The position numbers and the translations under genes were made by a program. Positions 9,024 through 17,339 of a DNA stretch of 64,000 nt are shown one piece after another (the first letter of the stretch is position 1; every line of letters starts with the position of its first letter). Source of the stretch: PFJX01 sp964393825 (GTDB lineage Bacteria; Pseudomonadota; Gammaproteobacteria; Burkholderiales; Thiobacillaceae); NCBI GenBank assembly GCA_964393825.1, contig CAYMUY010000011.1, positions 1 through 64,000 of the forward strand, given 5' to 3'. The notes beneath the pieces were generated by a model. It saw only the letters and a list, made by a program, of their open reading frames with translations, had not been told where the DNA came from and did not search any database.

Positions 9024-9047
9024 TTCTCTCTCACCATCAAGAGAGAA
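9024..9047. terminator. Weak hairpin between convergent genes
   Basis: A perfect 8-bp inverted repeat (TTCTCTCT at 9024-9031, AGAGAGAA at 9040-9047, loop of 8) lies in the 84-bp gap between the c-di-GMP regulator and fliI. Neither side has a clear T-run, so termination is only a guess from position. Confidence 0.3.
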
Positions 9048-9093
9048 ATCCGAGCCAGCCCTCCATGACTCCCTACTGGGAAAAGAAGACGTA

Positions 9094-10503
9094 TCAACCG
9101 CCGGCGAGCAGCGCGGTGAGTTGCTCGCGGCTGGCGAGGTAGTCTTTCTTGTCGAGGAAGTCCTGCATCAGGAACTGTTCCATCCTGGGGTAGAGGGCGA
9201 TGGCTTCGTCCAGGAGGGTGTCGTTGCCGCGCTGGTAGGCGCCGATGGTGATGAGGTCGCGGCTGCGCTGGTAGCGGGCGTAGAGGCTCTTGAAGCGGCG
9301 CACCCGTTCCAGTTCTTCCTTGCTCAGCAGTTCGGTGATGGCCCGTGAGATGGAGGCTTCGATGTCGATGGCGGGGTAGTGGCCGTGGTCGGCAAGTTGC
9401 CGCGAGAGCACGACGTGGCCGTCGAGGATGGCGCGGGCAGCGTCGGCCACCGGGTCCTGCTGGTCGTCGCCTTCCATCAGGACGGTATAGAAGGCGGTGA
9501 TGGAGCCACCGCCGGCGCGGCCGTTGCCGGCGCGTTCCACCAGTTGTGGCAGCTTGGCAAACACCGAGGGGGGGTAGCCCTTGGTGGCAGGCGGCTCGCC
9601 GACGGCGAGGGCAATCTCGCGCTGCGCCTGGGCGTAACGGGTGAGCGAATCCATGATCAGGAGGACGTTCTGGCCCTGGTCGCGAAAGTTTTCCGCGACG
9701 GCGGTAGCGTAGGCGGCGCCGTGCAGACGCAGCAGGGGGGGCGCGTCGGCGGGGGCGGCAACGACGACGGCGCGGCGCAGGCCTTCCTCGCCGAGGATGT
9801 TTTCGATGAAGTCCTTGACCTCGCGACCGCGCTCGCCGATGAGGCCGACGACGACGACGTCGGCGGCGGTGTAGCGGGCCATCATGCCCAGCAGCATGGA
9901 TTTGCCGATGCCGCTGCCGGCGAACAGGCCCATGCGCTGGCCGCGGCCGACGGTGAGCAGGGCATTGATGGCGCGCACGCCGACATCGAGCACATCGCGG
10001 ATCGGTTCACGTTCCATCGGGTTGAACGGGCGCGCATGCAGAGGCGCGCGACCGGAGACTTCAAGAGCGCCGAGGCGGTCGAGCGGGCGACCGGCGCCGT
10101 CGATGACGCGGCCGAGCAGTTCCGGCCCGACCGCGACCTGGCGGATGCGGTCCTCGATGCGACGGCGGCGGAAGAAGGCGCGGTGCATGCGCGGCGGCTC
10201 GAAACCGCATACCGTGGTGACTTCGACCACGGCGCCGGGCGAGAGGCCGTAGACATCGGCGGAGGGCATGAGGTAAAGGCGTTCGCCGGAGAAGCCGACG
10301 ACTTCCGCATCCACCTGCTGGCCACCAGGGGTGACCACCCGGCAGGAGACACCGGTGGCGAGCTTGAGACCGGAGGCTTCCATGACCAGGCCGGCGACGC
10401 GGGTGAGACGCCCGGTGGCGCGCCAGGGGGTGATCTGGGAGACCGCTTCCTGACAGTCGCGCAGATAGGCCACCAGCGCGGCGGGGCGAGTCAGTCCATC
10501 CAT
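9094..10503 (-). CDS. fliI: Flagellar export ATPase FliI
   Basis: A protein of about 469 residues of the FliI/YscN rotary-ATPase family. Walker A is AGSGIGKS, followed by GLIGERGREVKDF, a Walker B-type LLIMDSLTRYAQAQRE and GYPPSVF. It forms the hexamer that powers and unfolds substrates for the flagellar type III export gate. I took the start at 10503 (MDGLTRPA), which overlaps the fliH end by 13 bp; an in-frame start at 10524 would add 7 residues. It is the last gene of the leftward flagellar run. fliJ, its usual downstream partner, is absent. Confidence 0.96.
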   Translation of the reverse strand: MDGLTRPAALVAYLRDCQEAVSQITPWRATGRLTRVAGLVMEASGLKLATGVSCRVVTPGGQQVDAEVVGFSGERLYLMPSADVYGLSPGAVVEVTTVCGFEPPRMHRAFFRRRRIEDRIRQVAVGPELLGRVIDGAGRPLDRLGALEVSGRAPLHARPFNPMEREPIRDVLDVGVRAINALLTVGRGQRMGLFAGSGIGKSMLLGMMARYTAADVVVVGLIGERGREVKDFIENILGEEGLRRAVVVAAPADAPPLLRLHGAAYATAVAENFRDQGQNVLLIMDSLTRYAQAQREIALAVGEPPATKGYPPSVFAKLPQLVERAGNGRAGGGSITAFYTVLMEGDDQQDPVADAARAILDGHVVLSRQLADHGHYPAIDIEASISRAITELLSKEELERVRRFKSLYARYQRSRDLITIGAYQRGNDTLLDEAIALYPRMEQFLMQDFLDKKDYLASREQLTALLAGG

Positions 10504-11171
10504 TGGGTATCGCTGCCGAGACAACTCACGATCTCGCGCCAGCGGGTCTCGAGAGTGGCGTCCAGTTCACTGTGGGCACTCTCGATGCGGAAGCCCCCGC
10601 GCGCGAGCTTGGCGTCTTCCACCACTTTCCAGGGCAGATGGCTGTATTCCCGGGCCAGCCAGTCGTTCACGATCGGCACGTCATCCGGGTGCGCGACGAT
10701 CTTGTGATGGCCGGAGAGGGTGGGCAGGGATTGCAGGGCCTCGCGGATCACGTCGAGGATGCCTTCCGGTTTGGCCTGGAGGGTGGCGCGCAGGATCTGC
10801 CGGGCGACCTGCAGTGCCAGGTCCAGCACCTCGCGGGAGATGGCTTCATCCTGGCGGACACTCTCGCCACTGAACGCGTCCGCCAGTTGCCGCAGGCGCT
10901 CGACATCGGCCTCGCCGCTGGCGTAGCCATCCTTGTAGCCCGCTTCGCGGCCTTCCTTGAAGCCGAGATCATGGCCTTCCTGCCAGGCTTCCTGCTGGAT
11001 GCGTTCGATGTCCTCGGCGGTGGGCAAGGGGATGCTGAGCACCGGTTCCGGCTCGGTCGGCGGCGGCGGCGGCGCTTCGGCGGGGTCGGGCTCGACGCTG
11101 CCGGCGTCGAAGCTGCCCAGTTCCCAGCGCTGGTAGGCGGTGAGCTGTTCCTTGGGGATGACGCGGGACAT
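10491..11171 (-). CDS. fliH: Flagellar assembly protein FliH
   Basis: A 226-residue acidic protein. It has a proline-rich segment (about 30-48), a glycine-repeat helix (GHDLGFKEGREAGYKDGYASGEAD, about 66-89) typical of FliH/YscL, and a C-terminal domain that binds the FliI N-terminus. FliH regulates FliI ATPase and tethers it to the C-ring and export gate. The gene lies between fliG and fliI in conserved order and overlaps fliI. Confidence 0.92.
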   Translation of the reverse strand: MSRVIPKEQLTAYQRWELGSFDAGSVEPDPAEAPPPPPTEPEPVLSIPLPTAEDIERIQQEAWQEGHDLGFKEGREAGYKDGYASGEADVERLRQLADAFSGESVRQDEAISREVLDLALQVARQILRATLQAKPEGILDVIREALQSLPTLSGHHKIVAHPDDVPIVNDWLAREYSHLPWKVVEDAKLARGGFRIESAHSELDATLETRWREIVSCLGSDTQWMD

Positions 11172-11197
11172 CGTTCAGGCCAGGCGGGAGAAGGGCG

Positions 11198-12199
11198 TCA
11201 TTCCACCAGCCCTTCGTCGCCGCCCTTGCCACCCAGGATGATCTGGCCTTCGTCGACCAGCTTGCGCACGATCTTGAGGATTTCCTTCTGCTCCGCCTCG
11301 ACTTCGGAGAGGCGCACCGGACCTTTCGATTCCAGGTCCTCCTTGAGCGCCTCGGCGGCGCGGCTGGACATGTTCTTGAAAATCTTGTTCTTGAGATCTT
11401 CGGTGGTGCCCTTCAAGGCGATGATCAGGGTCTCGGACTGCACTTCGCGCAGCAGCATCTGCACCGAGCGGTCGTCCAGGTCCATGACGTTGTCGAAGGT
11501 GAACATCTGGTCCTGGATCTTCTGCGCCAGGTCGGCGTCGTGTTCGCGGATGTTGGCCAGCACCGAGGCTTCGATGGCGCCACCCATGTAGTTGAGGATG
11601 TCGGCGGCCGTCTTGATGCCGCCGAGGCTGCCTTTCTTGCCGACCTCGCCGCCAGCGAGGAGCTGGGTGAGCACTTCGTTGAGCTCGCGCATGGCCATTG
11701 GCTGGATGCCTTCCAGGGTGGCGATCCGCACCATCACGTCGTTGCGCAGGCGTTCCGTCAGCAGGTTGAGGATCTCACTGGCATGGTCACGGTCCAGGTG
11801 CACCATGATGGTGGCGATGATCTGTGGATGCTCGTTGCGGATCATTTCCGCCACGGTGGCGGCGTCCATCCATTTCAGGCTCTCGATGCCGGCGCTCTCG
11901 TTACCCTGCAGGATGCGGTCGATCAGGTGCGCGGCCTTGTCGTCGCCCAGCGCCTTCTTCAGCACGGAGCGGATGTACTCGTCCGAGTCGGCCAGGTCGA
12001 TGCGGCCTTCGGTCTGGTCATGGAAATCGCGCAGCACCGATTCGATCTGCTCGCGGCTGACCTTGCCGACACCGGCCATGGCGGTGCCCAGTTTCTGCAC
12101 GTCCTTGGGACCGAGATACTTGAACACCTCGGCCGCTTCTTCGTGCCCCAGCGCCAACATCAGGATGGCGGTCTTGTCGAGTCCGGCGTCTTCACTCAT
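11198..12199 (-). CDS. fliG: Flagellar motor switch protein FliG
   Basis: The 333-residue length is normal for FliG. The N-terminal domain (GLDKTAILMLALGHEEAAEVFKYL) binds FliF. The middle EHPQ motif is present (NEHPQIIA). The C-terminal domain carries the charged torque helix (DLDDRSVQMLLREVQSE) that contacts the stator protein MotA. It forms the rotor C-ring with FliM and FliN, neither of which is encoded here. It is 19 bp downstream of fliF. Confidence 0.97.
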   Translation of the reverse strand: MSEDAGLDKTAILMLALGHEEAAEVFKYLGPKDVQKLGTAMAGVGKVSREQIESVLRDFHDQTEGRIDLADSDEYIRSVLKKALGDDKAAHLIDRILQGNESAGIESLKWMDAATVAEMIRNEHPQIIATIMVHLDRDHASEILNLLTERLRNDVMVRIATLEGIQPMAMRELNEVLTQLLAGGEVGKKGSLGGIKTAADILNYMGGAIEASVLANIREHDADLAQKIQDQMFTFDNVMDLDDRSVQMLLREVQSETLIIALKGTTEDLKNKIFKNMSSRAAEALKEDLESKGPVRLSEVEAEQKEILKIVRKLVDEGQIILGGKGGDEGLVE

Positions 12200-12218
12200 C
12201 GCGGGTCATCCCAGGGTC

Positions 12219-13898
12219 TCATTCCTTGGCCATCCATTCCTTGATGATCTCGGCCGTGAGCTTGGGATTGGCCTTGGCGAATTCCCGCACCTTGGCCAGG
12301 ATTTCGGCGTAGGTATCCACCGGCGCCGCCACAACCGGTTTGCCATCGGGACCATAGAGCACGCCGTCCTCGCCCAGCACACCTTCGACCGCCGCCTCGC
12401 CCGTGGTTTCGCGGCCCTCCTCGGGCGCCGGCTCGGGTGGTTTCACCAGATCGCGCAACATCGGCCGCAGCACGCCGAACACCAGGTAGAAGGCGAGGCC
12501 GAAGATGATCAGGTTCTTCAGCAGGTCCTTGGCCAGGGCGACGTTGTCCGGGTCCTTCCAGAGCGGGACTTCGACTTCTTCCTTGGTGTCGGTGAAGGCC
12601 GCGTTGACCACGTTGACGGTATCGCCACGCGGCTGGTTGTAGCCCATCGCCTCGCGCACCAGGCTGTTGATCTGCGCCATTTCCTGGGCGCTGAGGGGCG
12701 TCGGCTTGCCGGCCTTGCCATCCTTGTCCTTGGCCGCCGCCCGGTGGTTGACCACCACCGCCACCGACAGCCGCTTGACCCGGCCCTGCGATTCCTTGAC
12801 ATGGCGGATGGTCTTGTCGACCTCGAAATTGATGGTATTTTCCTTGCGGCTGGAATTGCCACCCTGCCCCGCCGCCCCGGCATTCGGCCCGGCGTTGGCG
12901 CCGGGGGGGGCGGTCACCGGCGCGGTGGCGGGGCCGGGTGGCTGGTTGGTCAGCGCCCCCGGCACGCCCTGCGCCGGATTACCGGCATTGTTGAGGTCTT
13001 CCACGGTCTGCTGGCTGCGGATCGACTGCGCATCCGGCGTGGCATTGGGCTTGTAGGTTTCGCTGGTGGCTTCGTCGATGGAGAAGTCGAGATCGGCACG
13101 CACTTCGGCCTTGACATTGCCGCTGCCGACGATGGGCGCGACGATGGCCTCGATCCGCTCGACATAATAGGACTCCATGTCCCGGGTGTATTCCAGTTGA
13201 CTGGCATTGAGGCCACGCAGCGACTGGCTGTCGTTCTTCGCGGTGAGCAGGTCGCCGGACTGGTTCACCAGGGTGACGCTGCTGGGGGACAACTCCGGCA
13301 CGCTGCTGGACACCAGGTGCACGATGGACTGCACCTGGCCGGGGTCGAGCGCGCGGCCGGGGTAGAGGTTCACCAGCACCGACGCCGAGGGCGCCTGCTT
13401 GTCGCGGATGAAGACCGAGGGCTTGGGGATGGCCAGGTGCACCCGCGCCGATTCCACCGGCGCCAGCGACTGGATGGTGCGCGACAGCTCGCCCTCTAGG
13501 CCGCGCTGGAAGGCGAGCTGCTCCTGGAACTGGGTCATGCCCAGCTTCGGGCTGTCCATCAGTTCGAAACCGACGGCACCCCCTTTGGGAATGCCCTGCG
13601 CCGCCAGCTTGAAACGCAGGTCGTAGACCTGGTCGGCGGGCACCAGGAGGGTGCCGTTGGCCTCGGTCTTGTAGGGAACGTTCATCTGCTGCAGGGTGGC
13701 AGTCACCGTGCCGGCGTCACGTTCCGACAGATTGGAGAACAGCACCTTGTAATCAGGCGCGCCGCTCCACAGGAACAAGCCGACGATGAGCGCGATGGAG
13801 GCCGCCACAGCCGCCGCCAGCGTCGCCTTCTTGGCGGCGGGCAGCTCGTTGAAGCGGTGTGCTAGGGTATTGAGCGACTCTTGGTATTGCAGGGCCAT
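12219..13898 (-). CDS. fliF: Flagellar MS-ring protein FliF
   Basis: A 559-residue protein with two membrane spans (about 24-45 and near 435-455) that bracket a large periplasmic part with ring-building motifs, including the segment from VLFSNLSERDAGTV. A Gly/Pro/Ala-rich low-complexity insert lies about 300-345. The cytoplasmic C-terminus should bind FliG. FliF polymerises into the MS ring that houses the export gate. It follows fliE after a gap filled by a large palindrome ending 17 bp upstream of the ATG, and only a weak G-rich ribosome-binding signal is visible there. Confidence 0.97.
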   Translation of the reverse strand: MALQYQESLNTLAHRFNELPAAKKATLAAAVAASIALIVGLFLWSGAPDYKVLFSNLSERDAGTVTATLQQMNVPYKTEANGTLLVPADQVYDLRFKLAAQGIPKGGAVGFELMDSPKLGMTQFQEQLAFQRGLEGELSRTIQSLAPVESARVHLAIPKPSVFIRDKQAPSASVLVNLYPGRALDPGQVQSIVHLVSSSVPELSPSSVTLVNQSGDLLTAKNDSQSLRGLNASQLEYTRDMESYYVERIEAIVAPIVGSGNVKAEVRADLDFSIDEATSETYKPNATPDAQSIRSQQTVEDLNNAGNPAQGVPGALTNQPPGPATAPVTAPPGANAGPNAGAAGQGGNSSRKENTINFEVDKTIRHVKESQGRVKRLSVAVVVNHRAAAKDKDGKAGKPTPLSAQEMAQINSLVREAMGYNQPRGDTVNVVNAAFTDTKEEVEVPLWKDPDNVALAKDLLKNLIIFGLAFYLVFGVLRPMLRDLVKPPEPAPEEGRETTGEAAVEGVLGEDGVLYGPDGKPVVAAPVDTYAEILAKVREFAKANPKLTAEIIKEWMAKE

Positions 13899-13915
13899 CC
13901 GTCAACCAACCCCAT

Positions 13916-14052
13916 GCCTGTGAAGAAACCGTTGCGCGCGGCCCGGGAACGAGTCGGGCGGGGTACCGCGGCGGGACATACCAGACAGATAGGCGAGGAG
14001 CGAATGCCGCCCAACAAGGCTATCGGGCCGCGCGACAGGTTTCTTCACAGGC
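13916..14052. repeat. 137-bp imperfect palindrome between fliE and fliF
   Basis: The outer arms are a perfect 15-bp inverted repeat: GCCTGTGAAGAAACC at 13916-13930 and its complement at 14038-14052. After a small bulge a second perfect 11-bp pairing follows (CGCGCGGCCCG at 13935-13945 with its complement at 14024-14034). Inward, GGGCGG (13956-13961) can pair with CCGCCC (14007-14012). The element fills almost the whole intercistronic gap. No open frame or transposase is present. It may be a MITE-like insertion or a cis-acting RNA structure controlling fliF. Confidence 0.8.
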
Positions 14053-14054
14053 CC

Positions 14055-14375
14055 TCAGACCTGCATGTTCATGACTTCCTGGTACGCGCTCACCAGCTTG
14101 TTGCGCACCTGAACCATGGTCTGGAAGGAGAGGCTGGCTTTCTGCAGGGAAAGCACGACATCCTGGAGGTTGACTTCGGCGTTGCCCGCCTCGAACTGCC
14201 GGGTCAACTGGCGGGCGTCCTGCTGGGTGTTGTTGACTTCGTCCACGGCGGATTGAAGCAGCGCGGCGAAATCCTGGGAAGGCGCCGGGGCATTGGCGCC
14301 GGCGACGGGCGCGCTGGCGCCAGCCTGGGCGGCTACCGCGCGCAACTGGTTCACCATCAGATCAATCTCGTTCAT
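14055..14375 (-). CDS. fliE: Flagellar hook-basal body protein FliE
   Basis: A 106-residue helical protein. The conserved FliE C-terminus is clear (DVVLSLQKASLSFQTMVQVRNKLVSAYQEVMNMQV). FliE is the adaptor between the MS ring and the proximal rod and an early export substrate. A strong AGGAGG lies 7 bases upstream of the ATG. It begins 21 bp after fleR, so it is probably co-transcribed with fleSR. An alanine-rich N-terminal segment replaces the usual linker. Confidence 0.95.
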   Translation of the reverse strand: MNEIDLMVNQLRAVAAQAGASAPVAGANAPAPSQDFAALLQSAVDEVNNTQQDARQLTRQFEAGNAEVNLQDVVLSLQKASLSFQTMVQVRNKLVSAYQEVMNMQV

Positions 14376-14396
14376 CGCCTTGCCTCCTGAAACCGA

Positions 14397-15740
14397 TTAT
14401 AGGAGGTCATCTCCATCCAGATAGCCCGCTTCGCGGTATTGCTTGAGCTTGTGGCGCAAGGTTCGTTCACTCATGTCCAGTGCCTCGGCGGTGCCGCGCC
14501 GGGAACCGCCCAGACGCCGCAAGGTGCCGAGTATCGTTTCCCGCTCCACATCCTTCAGGCCCAGATCGGAGGCGATCGGCGCTTCCCGTGCCACCTTGCC
14601 GCCCGGATCGCGCGGCAACATCAGGTGTTCGGGACCGATTTCCGTTCCGGGCGCCAGGATCATGGCGCGTTGCAGCACATTCGCTAGCTCGCGGATGTTA
14701 CCGGGCCACCCATAGCCGGTCAATTCAGCCAGCGCCGCTTCGGAAAGGACGAAACCGCCACGGCCGACGACGCTTTCGTGGTACTTGAGGAAATGCCGCG
14801 CCAGGGCGGCGATATCGCCCCTTCGCCGCCGCAACGGCGGGATGTCGAGGGGGAAGATGTTGAGCCGGTAATAGAGGTCTTCGCGGAAGTTGCCGGCGGC
14901 CACCCAGGCGGCGAGATCGCGGTTGCTGGCGGCGAAGACCCGGATGTCGAGCTTGATCGGCGCCCGCCCCCCGACCCGCTCCACTTCCTTTTCCTGCAGG
15001 ACGCGCAGCAGCTTGGCCTGGAGGTTGAGGGGCAGTTCCGAGATTTCGTCGAGCAGGATGACGCCGCCGGCGGCCTGTTCGAACTTGCCCGCCTGGGCAC
15101 TGCTGGCCCCGGTGAAAGCGCCCTTCTCGTGGCCGAACAGGGTGGGTTCGAGCAGATTCTCGGGGATTGCCGCGCAGTTCACCGCGACGAACGGCCCCTG
15201 GGCGCGGCGGGACTGCTGATGGATGAAACGCGCGAAGATCTCCTTGCCGACCCCGGATTCGCCGGTGAGCAACACGCTTGCCTCGGTGGCCGCAACCCGC
15301 CGCGCCAGGTCGAGTACGGCCAGGGTGGCGGCATCCTCGGCCACCACATCGCTTTCCGGCGGGCCGCCGTCACCACGGTAGTAGCGTGCCACCGCCGCCA
15401 GCAGACGATCCGGCTCGAACGGCTTCGGCAGGTAATCCGCCGCGCCGTCGCGCATCGCCTGCACGGCCATCTCGATCTGGCCATAGGCGGTCATCAGCAG
15501 CACCGGCACCTCCGGCCAGCGCGCCTTGAGACTGCGCAGCAGCGCATGGCCGTCCATGCCGGGCATCTGTACGTCCGACACCACCAGGCCGGGAGTCGAT
15601 TTCTCCAGCCAGGCCAGCGCCTGTTCGCCATCGGCGGCATCGCGGGTACGGTATCCGGACAGTTCCAGGGTATCGACCAGGGCCTCGCGCAGGGCGGCGT
15701 CGTCTTCGACGATCAGGATGGGCAGGGCTTCTTCAGCCAT
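14397..15740 (-). CDS. fleR: Sigma-54-dependent flagellar response regulator (FleR/FlrC type)
   Basis: A protein of about 447 residues. The receiver domain (1-120) has IVEDD and phosphoacceptor Asp in VVSDVQMPG. The AAA+ domain (about 140-370) has Walker A GESGVGKE, the sigma-54 contact loop GAFTGA and Walker B GGVILLDEIS. A C-terminal Fis-type helix-turn-helix (GTAEALDMSERTLRHKL) completes it. It should activate sigma-54 promoters of flagellar genes when phosphorylated by the kinase encoded just upstream. I chose the ATG at 15740 (MAEEALPIL), overlapping the kinase stop by 8 bp. The assignment to FleR follows from flagellar context and the paired kinase. Confidence 0.88.
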   Translation of the reverse strand: MAEEALPILIVEDDAALREALVDTLELSGYRTRDAADGEQALAWLEKSTPGLVVSDVQMPGMDGHALLRSLKARWPEVPVLLMTAYGQIEMAVQAMRDGAADYLPKPFEPDRLLAAVARYYRGDGGPPESDVVAEDAATLAVLDLARRVAATEASVLLTGESGVGKEIFARFIHQQSRRAQGPFVAVNCAAIPENLLEPTLFGHEKGAFTGASSAQAGKFEQAAGGVILLDEISELPLNLQAKLLRVLQEKEVERVGGRAPIKLDIRVFAASNRDLAAWVAAGNFREDLYYRLNIFPLDIPPLRRRRGDIAALARHFLKYHESVVGRGGFVLSEAALAELTGYGWPGNIRELANVLQRAMILAPGTEIGPEHLMLPRDPGGKVAREAPIASDLGLKDVERETILGTLRRLGGSRRGTAEALDMSERTLRHKLKQYREAGYLDGDDLL

Positions 15741-16575
15741 GGTCGCCTCCGGCGAACGGCAGGTAGAGCGTGAAGCGGCTGCCGCCGCCCTCGCGCGGCG
15801 ACCATTCCACCCAGCCGCCATGCGCCTCGGCGACCTGGCGGACGATGGCCAGGCCCAGGCCGCTGCCTTCGCCACGGGTGCTGAAGAAGGGTTCGAACAG
15901 GCGTTCGCGCGCCGTCTCGGGGATGCCGGCGCCATTGTCCTCCACCTCGAAGGCGGCGAAGGGGCTGCCCTGGCCGCCCACGGCGAGGCGCACACGCCCC
16001 CCTTCCGGCGAGGCTTGCAGGGCGTTTTCCAGCAAGTTGATCAGGGCGCCGGCAATGGCCTGGCGATCACCGGAGAGGGTGAGTTCGGCGGCCGGCGACG
16101 GCAGGATCAACTGGATGCCGCGTGGCGCCGCATGCGGTTCCAGGGTCTGCGCCAGTTCTTCCAGCAGGGGACGCAGGGAAAAGGCTTCGCGGGTCAGGCG
16201 CGCGCCCTTCACGAACAACAGCATGTCCTGGATCAGGCGCTCCAGATAGCGCAGCCGCGACAGGCTCTTGTCGGCGAAGCGGATGCGGTCGGCGTCAGCG
16301 AGTTGCGGCCGCGCCAGATGGCCGGTGTAGAGCAAGGCGGTGGCCAGCGGCGTGCGCAACTGGTGCGCCACCTGCGCCGCCATCTCGCCCAGCGCCGAGA
16401 GCCGCTCACGCCGTGCCAGCTCGCCGTTGGCGGCGGCCAGTTCGCTGGTCAGGCGCGCCACCTGGCCCTGCAGTTCGAGATAGGCGCCGGCCAGCTTTTC
16501 CGAGGTCTCGCTGAACAGGGCGAAGGCCTGGCGCAACTTGGCATCCTCCTCGCGCTTGCTCTCCTCCTCGCTCAT
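15733..16575 (-). CDS. fleS: Flagellar sensor histidine kinase (FleS/FlrB type)
   Basis: A soluble kinase of about 280 residues without membrane spans or an evident PAS domain. Residues about 10-65 form a probable coiled coil. The H-box is QVAHQLRTPLA, then N-box LLENALQA, G1 EDNGAGIP and G2 GSGLGLAIV. It is shorter than FleS proteins that carry an N-terminal PAS domain. It overlaps fleR and starts 14 bp after dsbC. The partner and context indicate control of middle or late flagellar genes. Confidence 0.85.
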   Translation of the reverse strand: MSEEESKREEDAKLRQAFALFSETSEKLAGAYLELQGQVARLTSELAAANGELARRERLSALGEMAAQVAHQLRTPLATALLYTGHLARPQLADADRIRFADKSLSRLRYLERLIQDMLLFVKGARLTREAFSLRPLLEELAQTLEPHAAPRGIQLILPSPAAELTLSGDRQAIAGALINLLENALQASPEGGRVRLAVGGQGSPFAAFEVEDNGAGIPETARERLFEPFFSTRGEGSGLGLAIVRQVAEAHGGWVEWSPREGGGSRFTLYLPFAGGDHG

Positions 16576-16589
16576 GGCCGCGACGGGTT

Positions 16590-17324
16590 TCAGCGCGTGT
16601 TCCCGGATGCGTCGAGCATCTCGTCGAGGCGGGCGGCGGGCATGTAGCCGGGGACACGCTTGCCGCTGGCGAAGATCATGGCGGGGGTGCCGTCGATGCG
16701 CAATTTCGCCCCCAGTGCCAGGTTTTCGTCGATGGGGTTGTCGCAATCGCCTTTGCCGGTGGGCTGCTTGCCGTTGTGCATGTAGTCGTTCCAGGCGGCG
16801 GCGCGATCCTTGCTGCACCAGATCTGCTTCGACTTGCGCGGCGCGTCGGGGTGCATCGGCAGCGGGTAGAGGAAGGTGTAGATGGTGACGTTGTCGATCT
16901 TCGCCAGTTCGGCTTCCAGTTTCTTGCAATAAGGGCAGTCGAGGTCGGAGAACACCGCCAGACGGCGCTTGCCATCGCCCTTGACGGTCTTGATCGCCTG
17001 GCTGAGCGGCAGGCTGTCGAATTTGACCTCGGTGAGCTTGTCCATGCGCTCACGGGTGAGGTTGCGTTCCATCTTGATGTCGAGCAGGTCGCCCACCATC
17101 AGGTAACGGCCCTTGTCGTCGGTGTAGGCCACCATCGGCCCCTGGCGCCCGTCCATCACCACTTCGTACACACCGGGCAGCGCGGCCTGGCCGATTTCGC
17201 TCACCCGGGTGCCGGGAAAGCGGCTTTCGATGGACTGGCGGATCTCGGCTTCGCCCGCCAGGGCGCAGGTCGCGCCGAGGCCCGTGAAGGCGACGAGGGC
17301 GAGTGTGAACAAGGATTTACGCAT
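16590..17324 (-). CDS. dsbC: Thiol:disulfide interchange protein DsbC
   Basis: A 244-residue periplasmic disulfide isomerase. A Sec signal peptide (about 1-23) is followed by the N-terminal dimerisation domain and a thioredoxin fold with active site CPYC in DLDCPYCKKLE. A second Cys pair (WCSKD and GDCDNP) forms the usual structural disulfide. It corrects wrong disulfides and is kept reduced by DsbD, which is not in this window. In this organism clients could include LptD and multihaem cytochromes. It is 16 bp from the flavoprotein gene upstream. Confidence 0.95.
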   Translation of the reverse strand: MRKSLFTLALVAFTGLGATCALAGEAEIRQSIESRFPGTRVSEIGQAALPGVYEVVMDGRQGPMVAYTDDKGRYLMVGDLLDIKMERNLTRERMDKLTEVKFDSLPLSQAIKTVKGDGKRRLAVFSDLDCPYCKKLEAELAKIDNVTIYTFLYPLPMHPDAPRKSKQIWCSKDRAAAWNDYMHNGKQPTGKGDCDNPIDENLALGAKLRIDGTPAMIFASGKRVPGYMPAARLDEMLDASGNTR

Positions 17325-17339
17325 GAAGGAACACTCCGG

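Noticed and set aside
13916..14052. c-di-GMP riboswitch between fliE and fliF
   Set aside because: No GEMM-type conserved core is visible; the structure is a simple long palindrome.
13899..14054. Sigma-54 promoter ahead of fliF
   Set aside because: I could not find a GG-N10-GC core matching the TGGCAC-N5-TTGC pattern on the minus strand.
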